From Daejeonella lutea (GTDB lineage: Bacteria; Bacteroidota; Bacteroidia; Sphingobacteriales; Sphingobacteriaceae): 64,000 bases of DNA. The notes beneath the pieces were generated by a model that did not search any database, was not told the DNA's origin, and was given only the letters and a program-made list of their open reading frames with translations. Every line of letters begins with the position of its first letter. The first letter of the stretch is position 1. The DNA is taken from the NCBI RefSeq assembly GCF_900168015.1, contig NZ_FUYR01000005.1, forward strand, positions 62,001-126,000, in the 5' to 3' direction. Below are positions 7,644 to 17,180 of the stretch, piece by piece. Position numbers and translations under genes: made by a program.

Positions 7644-8987
7644 ATGATCTCAATCCTCATAAAATCTGCCACAATTATAAACGAAGGAAAATCTTTTAAA
7701 GGAGATTTACTAATACAGAATGGAAGAATTGCGAAGGTTGGCGATCGCATTGATGCGTCTGCTGATAAAATAATTGACGCCTCCAATCTTCACCTCCTTC
7801 CAGGCTGCATTGATGATCAGGTACATTTTCGCGAGCCCGGGCTTACACACAAGGCAGATATTTATACTGAAAGCCGTGCCGCCGTTGCCGGTGGTATAAC
7901 TTCATATATGGAAATGCCGAACACTGTACCTAATACACTAACCCAGGCCTTACTCGCAGACAAGTTTGAAATCGCCTCACGTACATCAGCCGCGAATTAT
8001 TCATTTTTCATGGGAGCTGGCAATGACAATCTCGACGAGGTCTTAAAAACCGATCCTAAAACAGTGTGCGGCATCAAAGTTTTTATGGGTTCATCTACTG
8101 GAAATATGCTAGTTGATAATGAAAAAACTCTTGAGGGAATTTTTAGTAAAGCTCCGATTTTGGTTGCGGTTCATTGTGAAGATGAAGCGACGATTCGTGA
8201 AAATGCGCTGAATTTTCAAAACCTGTATGGAGACAATATCACTCCCGAGATGCACCCGCAAATCCGAAATGCAGATGCATGCCATAAATCCTCCTCTTTC
8301 GCAGTAGCATTGGCAAAAAAATACAACACACGTTTACACATCCTGCATATATCCACCGCGCTGGAGACTCACCTTTTTGAAAACAAGTTACCATTATCCG
8401 AAAAACGAATTACTGCTGAGGCCTGCATCCATCATCTTTGGTTTTCGGACAAGGACTATCCTAAAAAAGGCAACTGGATAAAATGGAACCCTGCGATTAA
8501 ATCAGGCGAAGACAGGCAGGCAATTCTTGAGGCTGTTTTGGATGGAAGGATAGATGTTATAGCTACTGATCACGCACCTCATACTATAGAGGAAAAATCG
8601 CAAAGCTACATTAAAGCGCCTTCAGGCGGCCCGCTGGTCCAGCATGCTCTGATTGCGATGCTACAACTTTACGAACAGGGGAAGATCAGCCTGGAAAAGG
8701 TGGTTGAAAAAATGGCACATAACCCTGCGATATTATTTCAGATTGAGAAAAGAGGATTTATTCGTGAAGGATATTGGGCTGATTTGGTATTAGTCGATCT
8801 GGCTAAACCGACCGAGGTCAGCAAGGAAAATATACTCTCAAAGTGCAGGTGGAGCCCGTTTGAAGGATTAATCTTTAGCGCTTCAGTTGACACAACTATC
8901 GTATCAGGAAAAATAGCTTATGAAAAGGGCCATGTTATTGACGACGTCAGAGGCGAGCGGCTGATGTTCGACAGGGTTAAGCATTAA
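7644..8987 (+). CDS. pyrC: Dihydroorotase (Bacteroidota type with Gln in first metal motif)
   Basis: Cyclises carbamoyl-aspartate to dihydroorotate in pyrimidine synthesis, cytoplasmic. The 447-residue amidohydrolase shows the carboxylated-lysine site GIKVFMGSSTGN (Lys145), His177 in AVHCED, LHILHIST (His232, His235) and the catalytic ATDHAPHT (Asp309). The first metal motif, normally HxH in DxHVHFREPG, reads DDQVHFREPG, so Gln59 replaces the first histidine. I recall the same form in Bacteroides dihydroorotases, so it is probably a lineage trait. Spaced 81 bp from the TetR gene. It could instead be an allantoinase-like relative, but the other motifs favour dihydroorotase. Confidence 0.87.
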   Translation: MISILIKSATIINEGKSFKGDLLIQNGRIAKVGDRIDASADKIIDASNLHLLPGCIDDQVHFREPGLTHKADIYTESRAAVAGGITSYMEMPNTVPNTLTQALLADKFEIASRTSAANYSFFMGAGNDNLDEVLKTDPKTVCGIKVFMGSSTGNMLVDNEKTLEGIFSKAPILVAVHCEDEATIRENALNFQNLYGDNITPEMHPQIRNADACHKSSSFAVALAKKYNTRLHILHISTALETHLFENKLPLSEKRITAEACIHHLWFSDKDYPKKGNWIKWNPAIKSGEDRQAILEAVLDGRIDVIATDHAPHTIEEKSQSYIKAPSGGPLVQHALIAMLQLYEQGKISLEKVVEKMAHNPAILFQIEKRGFIREGYWADLVLVDLAKPTEVSKENILSKCRWSPFEGLIFSASVDTTIVSGKIAYEKGHVIDDVRGERLMFDRVKH

Positions 8988-9049
8988 GCAGGGATACTAA
9001 TCAAAATGTAATAATAATCCCCAACCTTCTCAATTGCTTCTAAACTAAG

Positions 9050-9057
9050 TACATTTG
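9050..9057 (+). promoter_or_regulatory. TACATTTG -7 element of the Hsp70 gene
   Basis: TACATTTG matches the Bacteroidota TAnnTTTG element only 8 bp before the ATG. If used, transcription would begin almost at the start codon, giving a nearly leaderless message. No well-spaced -33 TTTG is seen, so this is tentative. Confidence 0.3.
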
Positions 9058-9065
9058 CCCCAATT

Positions 9066-10913
9066 ATGGCTACAGTTTCAATTAACCTCGCTACGGGATC
9101 GATTCAAAAGGAAGAAATTATTGTTGGAATAGATCTGGGAACTACTAATAGTCTTGTCGCTTTTATTAACCCGGAAGGAAATCCGCAAGTGATTAACGAT
9201 ACTGGTAAAGGTGTACTTGTACCTTCAGTAGTACATTTTCAACAAGACGGAAGCGTTATTGTAGGTAATGATGCAAGGGAATATCTAATCTCCGATCCCC
9301 AAAATACCATCTTTTCAGTCAAGCGCCTCTTAGGTCGTTCGTACACGGATATTCAAGCACACAGCGATACGTTTTCCTATAAAATAATTGACGACAACAC
9401 TGAAAGTCTTGTTAAGATCAACGCTGGCGGTAAATATTATACACCGATCGAACTTTCCGGAATGATCTTAAAAGAGCTGAAAGATCGTGCCGAACATGCC
9501 CTCAAAACAGCAGTAAACAGGGCGGTTATTACCGTACCAGCTTATTTCAATGATAGCCAAAGGCAGGCGACACGAGATGCCGGTAAACTAGCTGGCCTGG
9601 ATGTGCTGCGTATCGTAAATGAACCGACCGCTGCAAGCCTGGCTTATGGCATTGGGCTTAATCCCGAGGAAGAAAAAACCATTGCGGTTTATGACCTTGG
9701 CGGCGGGACTTTCGACGTATCCATTTTGAAGATACAAAACGGGATTTTCGAAGTTCTTTCAACTAACGGCGATACTTTTCTGGGGGGTGATGATTTTGAT
9801 CAGGCAATCGTAAATTATTGGATTGAATCCAATGGACTTGGCGAAAATATTGATAAAGGCCTTCGTCAGGCCCTGCGTTTAAAAGCTGAAGAGGCAAAAA
9901 AAGCGTTGAGCACACAAAATTTATTCAACGATCAGGTTAACGACATTCCTTGTGCTATCACGAAAATAAAATTCGAGGAACTTATTAGTCCAAAAGTTGA
10001 ACAAACTATCAAATGTTGCCAAAATGCTTTGGCTGATGCCGGGCTGAAGGTTGACGATATCCAGGAGGTAGTTATGGTGGGAGGCTCGACCAGAACTCCT
10101 ATTGTAAAGCGAAAGGTCTCAGATTTCTTCGGCAAAGTTGTTCACGACAAAATAAATCCTGACGAAGTTGTTGCTCTTGGCGCGGCCATTCAATCGGACG
10201 TACTGGCTGGCAACAGAAAAGATATTTTATTGCTTGACGTCACTCCGCTGTCTCTTGGGATTGAAACTATGGGCGGACTTATGGACGTGATCATTCCACG
10301 AAATGCAAAAGTTCCGAGCAAAGCTGGGCGACAGTATACTACATCAATCGATGGACAGGCTAACATGAAAATTGCTGTTTATCAGGGTGAACGAGATCTG
10401 GTGAAAGAAAATAGAAAACTTGCAGAATTTGACCTAAAGGGTATCCCGGGAATGCCTGCTGGCTTTCCTAAGGTAGACATTAATTTCCGCCTAAATGCCG
10501 ATGGTATCCTCACTGTAGAAGCTGTAGAGCTCCGCTCCGGGGTTAAACAAGAAGTAGAAGTGAAGCCTACATATGGATTAACCGATCAGGAAGTCGAAAA
10601 AATGCTGATTGACAGCATAGAGAACGCGAAGGAAGACGTTAGCAAAAGGATGCTAATAGAATCTCGAACGGAAGGTGAACAAATGATTTATACAGTTGAA
10701 CGCTTTCTTGAAAAAAACAAGGATCATGTTTCCGAACAAGAATTGACAGATACTAAAAAGCTTTTAGAGGAACTAAAAAAAGCTCTTAGCTCCGGTGACA
10801 AAGATCAAATTCATAAAGCAATTGATGAGCTTAATGAATTTACAAGACCATTTGCCGAGCGATTGATGAATGTGGCAATTAGTGCCGCTATGAAAGGGAA
10901 GGCTATTGAGTAA
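9066..10913 (+). CDS. Hsp70-family chaperone, HscA-like
   Basis: ATP-driven protein-folding chaperone. The 615 residues include the nucleotide-binding motifs GIDLGTTNS (21-29), DLGGGTFD, and [12 protein letters not shown] with the preceding [18 protein letters not shown] substrate-binding domain and helical lid follow. The ~20-residue N-terminal extension before GIDLGTTNS, the 615-residue length and the short lid without a DnaK-like Gly/Asp tail resemble HscA, the iron-sulfur assembly Hsp70. No iscU, hscB or ferredoxin gene lies nearby, so a second DnaK remains possible. Followed by a strong terminator. Confidence 0.88.
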   Translation: MATVSINLATGSIQKEEIIVGIDLGTTNSLVAFINPEGNPQVINDTGKGVLVPSVVHFQQDGSVIVGNDAREYLISDPQNTIFSVKRLLGRSYTDIQAHSDTFSYKIIDDNTESLVKINAGGKYYTPIELSGMILKELKDRAEHALKTAVNRAVITVPAYFNDSQRQATRDAGKLAGLDVLRIVNEPTAASLAYGIGLNPEEEKTIAVYDLGGGTFDVSILKIQNGIFEVLSTNGDTFLGGDDFDQAIVNYWIESNGLGENIDKGLRQALRLKAEEAKKALSTQNLFNDQVNDIPCAITKIKFEELISPKVEQTIKCCQNALADAGLKVDDIQEVVMVGGSTRTPIVKRKVSDFFGKVVHDKINPDEVVALGAAIQSDVLAGNRKDILLLDVTPLSLGIETMGGLMDVIIPRNAKVPSKAGRQYTTSIDGQANMKIAVYQGERDLVKENRKLAEFDLKGIPGMPAGFPKVDINFRLNADGILTVEAVELRSGVKQEVEVKPTYGLTDQEVEKMLIDSIENAKEDVSKRMLIESRTEGEQMIYTVERFLEKNKDHVSEQELTDTKKLLEELKKALSSGDKDQIHKAIDELNEFTRPFAERLMNVAISAAMKGKAIE

Positions 10914-10970
10914 AAATAGTATGGTGTAAGTTGCAGCAATTAACTTGGAACGGCTGAAGTTACCGCTAGC

Positions 10971-11008
10971 AAAAAACCAGGAAGCAATGAAGTCTTCCTG
11001 GTTTTTTT
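10971..11008 (+). terminator. Strong rho-independent terminator after the Hsp70 gene
   Basis: AAAAAACCAGGAAG and CTTCCTGGTTTTTT form a long perfect stem around a 9-nt loop, followed by T residues. It lies about 60 bp after the stop codon and can also serve the convergent gene at 11053-11349. Confidence 0.88.
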
Positions 11009-11052
11009 ACTCGTTGATACGATAGCAAAATAACACAGCACGGAGAAGTCTA

Positions 11053-11349
11053 TTAAATCCCCGCTTCGCGAATAATCTCCTGTTCACGGAGACCTTCTAT
11101 GTTATTTTTCTTTTCATAATCATCCTTCGCTTCCTCGAAGCTGGTCAATATTTCAGCTATTTTATCCAGATTATCTGCTACGTTCTGATGCATTTCGGGA
11201 AGAACTTTCTCAAGAGTTTTATTACCCAGATCAAAGTTATCTATTTCAATTTTGCCAATCTTCTGAACAATTGCAGTCTGGCTGTTCTTTAAGTCTTCCA
11301 GTTCATGCGTTATTTTCTCCATTAGATCGAATTTTTTCAACTTATCCAT
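11053..11349 (-). CDS. Hypothetical coiled-coil protein
   Basis: A 98-residue, strongly charged, mostly helical protein with heptad-like leucine/isoleucine spacing over most of its length (for example LMEKITHELEDL and KIGKIEIDNF). No signal peptide or membrane segment. Not recognised. It stands alone, converging on the Hsp70 gene with the strong hairpin between them. Confidence 0.6.
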   Translation of the reverse strand: MDKLKKFDLMEKITHELEDLKNSQTAIVQKIGKIEIDNFDLGNKTLEKVLPEMHQNVADNLDKIAEILTSFEEAKDDYEKKNNIEGLREQEIIREAGI

Positions 11350-11628
11350 ATTCTTTATGATTTGGTTTAGCAGGATAATGCAATTATGCTGCCAGTATTA
11401 GGATTGGTTATCACCTTGAATGGAATTTCTACCATCTAAGATTGTCAGGATTGAAAATTTATGTTGTTTGAGCTGTGACTCCCCCCTACTACCACCAGAT
11501 ACGGCCCTTGTGGAGCGCAATGAGGAAACTGTGGGTATTTACAGGATGTTTCAATTGGTTTAACGAATGAATTGAACTAATAACTTAGTTTGAATAATAA
11601 ATTTTGTATCTTGAATAAAATTTCCGCT
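11350..11628. other. 279-bp intergenic region, no gene
   Basis: Contains the 15-mer CGCAATGAGGAAACT at 11516-11530, which recurs at 21069-21083, next to a C-rich run. Otherwise nothing is recognised. Confidence 0.4.
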
Positions 11629-12771
11629 ATGAAAAAAATAGTTGTCCTCATCCTGGTACTAATTGCATCCCATGCTCATTCTCAAGTTAAAGAGGCTGAT
11701 AATCTACATTTGCTCGACCTTTTTCAAAGTCAGCGGTTTATCGAGGCATCAGAATATCTCAAACAAGTGTATCAGGAACCAATATCCGATAAGAAAATAT
11801 TATCCCGGTTCGGTTACAGCCTGAAGATGGCGGGGAAGTTAACCGAGGCCGAAGGCTACTATCGCAGAATTCTCGAAAAAGATTCTACAGAGGTTTCTAC
11901 ACTATTTAGTCTGGCAGGGATTAACCAGACGAAAGGAAATTATAAAAAAGCGGGTGACTATTATAAACAGATACTCGCTATCGACAGCAACAACTTCGCC
12001 GTTTACAGTCGATTAAGTGACATGATTGAAAGCTCTGAGGGTTTGGTCTTTGCAACACCATATCTTGCCAAAGCGAATTCCCTTAATCCTTACGATGGCG
12101 ACATTGCGTATAGCTATTCTAAGGTATTAAAATCGGTCAAGCAATATAAATTAGCTGGTGCAGTTCTGGATACTGCTATTGCTGCGGACACAACCAACAT
12201 GTTCCTTTTACGTGGGAAAGCTGAGCTGGCCTATGCAGAAGATAAATGGCCCGTAGTAATTGAAATAGTAAACCGCCTGATTGCGCTGGGAGAAGAGAAT
12301 GCACTTCAACTTAAAATGCTGGGAGAGGCCTACTATTCAGTCAAAAAATATACCCTGGCCATCGAGATCCTTTCCGGTCTTGAGGAAAATGATCAGCAAA
12401 CAGAATCATCTTTATACTTTATCGCCATGAGTTATAAATCTCTTGAAAATTATCCCAAAGCAATTGAATATTTTAATAAAACCCTGAAAGAAAGTATCAG
12501 CCCCAATACATCTGAATATTACGCCTTGATCGGTGATTCCAACCAAAAAAGGAATCAAATGAAGTCTGCCCTGGCATCCTATCAAAAAAGCCTGTTTTTC
12601 GAAAATAAACCAATGACGATTTATTCAATGGCTACTATTTATGATCAAAAACTAAACGATAAAGCAACAGCTTTAAAATATTACAAGCGATACCTTGAAG
12701 CCAAGCCACCGAAGGATCATGAAAGTTATATAGAGTATAGTAAATACAGAATCGCACAATTAGGAAAATAA
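11629..12771 (+). CDS. Exported tetratricopeptide-repeat protein
   Basis: I chose the ATG at 11629, which begins directly with the signal peptide (MKKIVVLILVLIASHAHSQ); the in-frame TTG at 11590 would add 13 residues before it. The mature 361-residue protein is built of about nine helical TPR pairs, for example LAGINQTKGNYKKAGDYYKQ-type units in the first third and YYALIGDSNQKRNQMKSALA near the end. It is likely periplasmic and a protein-protein scaffold. No enzymatic domain is visible. It is transcribed alone. Confidence 0.8.
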   Translation: MKKIVVLILVLIASHAHSQVKEADNLHLLDLFQSQRFIEASEYLKQVYQEPISDKKILSRFGYSLKMAGKLTEAEGYYRRILEKDSTEVSTLFSLAGINQTKGNYKKAGDYYKQILAIDSNNFAVYSRLSDMIESSEGLVFATPYLAKANSLNPYDGDIAYSYSKVLKSVKQYKLAGAVLDTAIAADTTNMFLLRGKAELAYAEDKWPVVIEIVNRLIALGEENALQLKMLGEAYYSVKKYTLAIEILSGLEENDQQTESSLYFIAMSYKSLENYPKAIEYFNKTLKESISPNTSEYYALIGDSNQKRNQMKSALASYQKSLFFENKPMTIYSMATIYDQKLNDKATALKYYKRYLEAKPPKDHESYIEYSKYRIAQLGK

Positions 12772-12794
12772 TAAAGAGGGTAATAGATCCCTCA

Positions 12795-12819
12795 AATCAA
12801 GCCGGGATCAGGCTTGATT
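12795..12819. terminator. Hairpin between convergent TPR and riboflavin synthase genes
   Basis: AATCAAGCC (12795-12803) pairs with GGCTTGATT (12811-12819) around a 7-nt loop. A smaller GAGGG/CCCTC hairpin lies just before it. Neither side has a good T run, so termination is plausible but not certain. Confidence 0.4.
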
Positions 12820-13395
12820 CATCAATCGTGCGACATACTTGCCGATAATATCAAACTCAAGATTTACGGAATCGCCCTGCCTCAAATTCTGCATGTTAGT
12901 ATGCTCGAAAGTATATGGGATTATTGCTACAGAAAACGAATTTGCCCGCGAATTAATTACTGTCAAACTTATACCATTGACGCAAATGGAGCCCTTTTCA
13001 ACCGTTACATTTCTTAAGGCAGCATCATAGCTGAACGTATATTCCCAACTGCCTTCAAGTGCCCGAACCTCATCGCAAATAGCAGTTTGATCGACATGAC
13101 CCTGAACGATATGTCCGTCAAGACGTCCGTTCATTTGCATACAGCGCTCGAGATTTATAATATCTCCAGGCTTAAGTGATCCGAGGTTGGATTTTTTAAG
13201 CGTTTCATCAACAGCTGTAACCGTATGCGCACCATTTTCAATAGCAACTACTGTTAAGCAGACACCATTATGAGATACCGACTGATCAATTTTGAGTTCC
13301 TGAGAGATTTCTGACTTGACCGTGAAATGAATATTTCCTTTATCAGCCCGAACACCTATCAGGTGACCTAAATCTTCTATAATTCCTGTAAACAT
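12808..13395 (-). CDS. ribE: Riboflavin synthase alpha subunit
   Basis: Dismutates two 6,7-dimethyl-8-ribityllumazine molecules to riboflavin, in the cytoplasm. The 195-residue protein has the two lumazine-binding repeats of the family. The first begins MFTGIIEDLG and includes VSHNGVCLTV; the second includes HIVQGHVD and GSICVNGISLTV. Length is normal. It lies 10 bp downstream of the biotin carboxylase gene on the same strand and is probably co-transcribed, although the two pathways are unrelated. Confidence 0.95.
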   Translation of the reverse strand: MFTGIIEDLGHLIGVRADKGNIHFTVKSEISQELKIDQSVSHNGVCLTVVAIENGAHTVTAVDETLKKSNLGSLKPGDIINLERCMQMNGRLDGHIVQGHVDQTAICDEVRALEGSWEYTFSYDAALRNVTVEKGSICVNGISLTVINSRANSFSVAIIPYTFEHTNMQNLRQGDSVNLEFDIIGKYVARLMNQA

Positions 13396-13405
13396 TTATC
13401 GAACC

Positions 13406-14893
13406 TTAATATTCTTTTCTATGCTTTTTCCAAGCTGATGTAGACTCAGTTGAGTTTTCCAATAGCGCGGAAGGGCTATCATTTTTCATGAATTTTGCAG
13501 CAATTACCGCGGCGATCATCGCTTCCTCCTCGTCACTGCTTTTTAAATCATCCGGTGAAAAATATTTACTTACAAAATGAGTGTCAAAATCTCCGCTAAT
13601 AAATGCGGGATGCTGCATAACATATTTACCGAAGCCCAAAGTTGTCTGGATTCCGGTTATTGTATACTCGTCAATTGCCCTGATCATTCGTTCAATTGCT
13701 TCCTGGCGATCCTTACCATGGGTAATGAGCTTTGCTATCATCGGATCATAATAGATTGGGATATCCATACCCTGCTCAAATCCATCATCTACCCGTACTC
13801 CTGGGCCTTTTGGTGTAATATAGGTCTGCAGGTTTCCTATGTCAGGGAGAAAATTATTTGCAGGATCCTCGGCGTATACACGTACCTCGATAGAGTGGCC
13901 GTTAATTATCAGATCATCCTGTGTAAAACTCAATTTCTCGCCCCGGGCAACTCTGATCTGCTCTTTTACCAAATCGATTCCCGTGATCATTTCGGTAACC
14001 GGATGCTCAACCTGCAGCCGGGTATTCATCTCCAAAAAGAAAAAATCAAGATTTTCATCCAGGATAAATTCCACCGTTCCTGCTCCTGTATAATTACAGG
14101 AGCGTGCAGCATCGACCGCGCTTTGTCCCATTTTGTTACGTAGCTCCGGACTAAGTACCGATGAAGGTGCCTCTTCAACCACCTTTTGGTGACGTCGCTG
14201 GATTGAACAATCGCGTTCAAAAAGGTGAACAATGTTCCCATGATTATCCCCCAGAACCTGGATTTCAATATGCCTTGGCGAGGAAACATAGCGTTCAATA
14301 AAAACTGATCCATCCCCAAAAGCAGATGTAGCTTCAGATACTGCAAGATCCATTTGTTCGATGAAATCTTCGGCTTTCTCGACTATTCGCATGCCTTTAC
14401 CACCGCCACCAGCCGCAGCTTTGATAAGAATAGGAAAGCCAATCTCAAGGGCTCTTGCTTGGGCGAGCGGAATATCCGTTATGGCCTCCTCTGTACCAGG
14501 AACCATCGGAATGTTATATTTTAGAGCAGCGGCCTTGGCAGACAGCTTATTTCCCATTATTTCCATCGCCTCAGGTGATGGGCCGATCAGTATCAAGCCA
14601 GCGTCTTTCACCTTTCGGGCGAACGCAGCATTTTCAGAAAGGAAGCCATAGCCGGGATGTATTCCTTCAGCGCCAGTTGCTTTACATGCATCAATGATTT
14701 TATCGCCGAGCAGATAAGATTGTGAAGAAGCAGGTGGTCCGATACAAATGGCTTCATCTGCATATCTGACATGTAAGGCATTACGATCTGCCTCAGAAAA
14801 AACAGCCACTGTTTTAATTCCCATTTCAGAAGCAGATCGCATAATTCGAAGCGCTATCTCACCACGATTGGCAATTAGAATTTTTTTCATCAA
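13406..14893 (-). CDS. accC: Biotin carboxylase subunit of an acyl-CoA carboxylase
   Basis: ATP-dependent carboxylation of the biotin carrier. The 495-residue protein shows the ATP-grasp glycine loop AGGGGKGMR (161-169), HPGYGFLSEN (79-88) and EMNTRLQVEHPVTE near residue 300. It is about 45 residues longer than classical AccC; the tail (ending SAWKKHRKEY) resembles the biotin carboxylase subunits of propionyl/acyl-CoA carboxylases in Bacteroidota. The carrier and carboxyltransferase genes are not in the window next to it. The symbol is therefore by family, and the true substrate complex may be propionyl-CoA carboxylase. Confidence 0.88.
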   Translation of the reverse strand: MMKKILIANRGEIALRIMRSASEMGIKTVAVFSEADRNALHVRYADEAICIGPPASSQSYLLGDKIIDACKATGAEGIHPGYGFLSENAAFARKVKDAGLILIGPSPEAMEIMGNKLSAKAAALKYNIPMVPGTEEAITDIPLAQARALEIGFPILIKAAAGGGGKGMRIVEKAEDFIEQMDLAVSEATSAFGDGSVFIERYVSSPRHIEIQVLGDNHGNIVHLFERDCSIQRRHQKVVEEAPSSVLSPELRNKMGQSAVDAARSCNYTGAGTVEFILDENLDFFFLEMNTRLQVEHPVTEMITGIDLVKEQIRVARGEKLSFTQDDLIINGHSIEVRVYAEDPANNFLPDIGNLQTYITPKGPGVRVDDGFEQGMDIPIYYDPMIAKLITHGKDRQEAIERMIRAIDEYTITGIQTTLGFGKYVMQHPAFISGDFDTHFVSKYFSPDDLKSSDEEEAMIAAVIAAKFMKNDSPSALLENSTESTSAWKKHRKEY

Positions 14894-15018
14894 TAAATTA
14901 TCATTTTATCTGCTAATCCACTATTTATCAGATCACGATCCCGTGACGGGACTAATGGTGGAATTGCATTAGCAAAGATACGCCATTTAAAATCCTTTGA
15001 TGCCGATAGTTGATGATC

Positions 15019-16053
15019 TTAGTGGATCTTCTTTAAGATTTCGAAAGTATACTCAAGCATGGAATCATTTAAGTCAAGGTGCGTTACAAAGCGTATCATT
15101 TGCTTCCCGAAGGTATTGCATTTGATACCCGAATGATTTAGATGCTCAACAAAGTCTTCTGACTTGTAATGGCCATCCAGTTCAAAAATCACAATATTTG
15201 TGTCAACAGGCATAACACTCTTTACATACGACAGACCTCCCACGGTTTCTCCTAATACTTTTGCCCGCTTGTGATCTTCAGCAAGTCTTTCAATATTATT
15301 ATCAAGAGCATAAATGCCCGCTGCGGCCATGAATCCAGCCTGCCGCCATCCTCCTCCCATAACCTTTCGTACTCTTTTTGCCTTATGAATTAACTCCTTA
15401 CTTCCCAGCAAAACTGAACCCACGGGTGCACCAAGCCCTTTTGACAAACAAACCGATATCCCATCAAACATATCCCCATACTCCTTAGGGTCATTTTTTG
15501 TTTCCACCAAGGCGTTAAAAATCCGTGCGCCATCCAGGTGAAGCGAAAGGCCTTTGAGTCTGCAAAGATGATATATCGGGGCAATTTGATCTGTGGTGTA
15601 ATAACTTCCGCCCCCCCGATTTACAGTATTTTCCAAAACAATGAGGCTACTCTTAGGGTAATGGATATTATCGGGATTGATGTGGGGTTCAATTAAATCA
15701 GGGTTTAACCGTCCGCGGTCGCCATAAAGGAGGCGCACAGACGCTGAGGAGTTGAATGCTATACCTCCACCTTCATACCTGTAAACATGTGCAGTTTCAT
15801 CACAAATGACTTCTTCCAAAGGATTTGTAAAACACTTAATAGCGATTTGATTTGTCATAGTGCCGGAAGGGCAAAACAGACCAGCCTCCATCCCAAAGAT
15901 TTCAGCGGTTTTATTTTCCAGTTTATTTACTGTTTCATCCTCTCCGAAAACATCATCTCCAACTTCAGCGCTCATCATAGCATCAAGCATCCCTGGAGTC
16001 GGACGTGTTACTGTATCACTCCGAAGATCAACTGTCATTCTTTTTTCATCCAT
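15019..16053 (-). CDS. ltaE: Low-specificity L-threonine aldolase
   Basis: PLP enzyme splitting L-threonine or allo-threonine to glycine and acetaldehyde. The 344-residue fold-type I protein shows the family start VDLRSDTVTRPTPGM (8-22), LHLDGARIFNA (171-181) with the PLP-ring aspartate and CLSKGLGAP with the Schiff-base Lys205. Length is normal. The gene is alone, 125 bp upstream of the biotin carboxylase start in sequence order and divergent from the BadF kinase. Confidence 0.92.
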   Translation of the reverse strand: MDEKRMTVDLRSDTVTRPTPGMLDAMMSAEVGDDVFGEDETVNKLENKTAEIFGMEAGLFCPSGTMTNQIAIKCFTNPLEEVICDETAHVYRYEGGGIAFNSSASVRLLYGDRGRLNPDLIEPHINPDNIHYPKSSLIVLENTVNRGGGSYYTTDQIAPIYHLCRLKGLSLHLDGARIFNALVETKNDPKEYGDMFDGISVCLSKGLGAPVGSVLLGSKELIHKAKRVRKVMGGGWRQAGFMAAAGIYALDNNIERLAEDHKRAKVLGETVGGLSYVKSVMPVDTNIVIFELDGHYKSEDFVEHLNHSGIKCNTFGKQMIRFVTHLDLNDSMLEYTFEILKKIH

Positions 16054-16271
16054 GGTTAAAATTAGATTTAATCTGCTTTATTAAAATATTTTTTGAAAGA
16101 TTTTCATTCACAGATCTATGGTTAACACATTATTCCGAATCACTGATACACAATGAAAAGCAATGCCTGTTCCTGAGAACTACCTTTTATGCTGTACAGA
16201 ATTTTATTTTGTCCATTTTTTTAACTTTCGTATAAATTCATACATTTAGCTTTTTATAAGCAAACGAAACT

Positions 16272-17132
16272 ATGATCATTATTGCAGATGGAGGGTCTAC
16301 CAAGACCAATTGGTGTTTATTGAATAAGGCTGGTCAAAAGATATATTTTAATACCCAGGGTTATAATCCATACTTTGTTGACACAAAATACATTACCGAG
16401 TCCCTACAAAATGACTTGCCTTCTGACCTTCAATTAGATGAGATTACAGAAGTAAATTATTACGGTGCTGGATGCTCAACAGACGATAAAGTCAAAATAG
16501 TTGCCGACGCAATGAAGGCCATTTTCAAAAATGCCGAAATACATGTCGGCCATGATTTGTTGGCTGCTGCAAGGGCTCTACTTGGGCTTGATACTGGTTT
16601 TGCTGCAATTTTAGGTACAGGAACGAACACTGGAATCTACGACGGAAAAGAAATCGTTCACAATATTGACTCTGCTGCTTACATATTGGGGGATGAAGGT
16701 AGTGGATGTTATATAGGTAAAAAATTATTGACTGATTATTTGCGTGGTTATATGCCAGAAGTCGTGAGGCAACGGTTTTGGGATACCTATAAATTAACCG
16801 TGGATGAAGTAACTGATAATATCTACACAAAACCATTGGCGAATCGCTTTTGCGCCAGCTTTAGTAAATTTGTGTACGATAATAATGTTCATGCAGAGTA
16901 TTCCAGAGGCATTGTAAAAACTTCGTTCGTAGATTTTTTTGAAAATTTAGTCAGTCACTATCCGAACTACAAGGATTACACATTCAACTGCATAGGATCA
17001 GTTGGTTATAATTTCAGAAATGTTCTTGAAGAAACTGCTATAGAATATGGAATGGCAGTCGGCAAGATTATTCGTTCTCCAATAGACGATCTGGTACGCT
17101 ATCATGTCGAACTTGCCCCAAGGGGAAATTAA
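16272..17132 (+). CDS. BadF/BadG-type kinase, N-acetylglucosamine kinase-like
   Basis: ASKHA-fold ATPase, most similar to N-acetylglucosamine kinases of Bacteroidota. The 286-residue protein has an intact phosphate-1 loop DGGSTKT (6-12), a phosphate-2-type loop LGTGTNTG, the acidic HDLLAAARA segment and the conserved ILGDEGSG. It probably phosphorylates an amino sugar in the cytoplasm. A paralogue with a damaged phosphate loop lies at 18997-19845, on the other side of pfkA. The region between also encodes a NUDIX-type sugar regulator, which points to sugar catabolism. Confidence 0.8.
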   Translation: MIIIADGGSTKTNWCLLNKAGQKIYFNTQGYNPYFVDTKYITESLQNDLPSDLQLDEITEVNYYGAGCSTDDKVKIVADAMKAIFKNAEIHVGHDLLAAARALLGLDTGFAAILGTGTNTGIYDGKEIVHNIDSAAYILGDEGSGCYIGKKLLTDYLRGYMPEVVRQRFWDTYKLTVDEVTDNIYTKPLANRFCASFSKFVYDNNVHAEYSRGIVKTSFVDFFENLVSHYPNYKDYTFNCIGSVGYNFRNVLEETAIEYGMAVGKIIRSPIDDLVRYHVELAPRGN

Positions 17133-17180
17133 ATCGAAATCCTAAATTATTGTGAGGTAATTAGCGATTTGCTAATTCGT

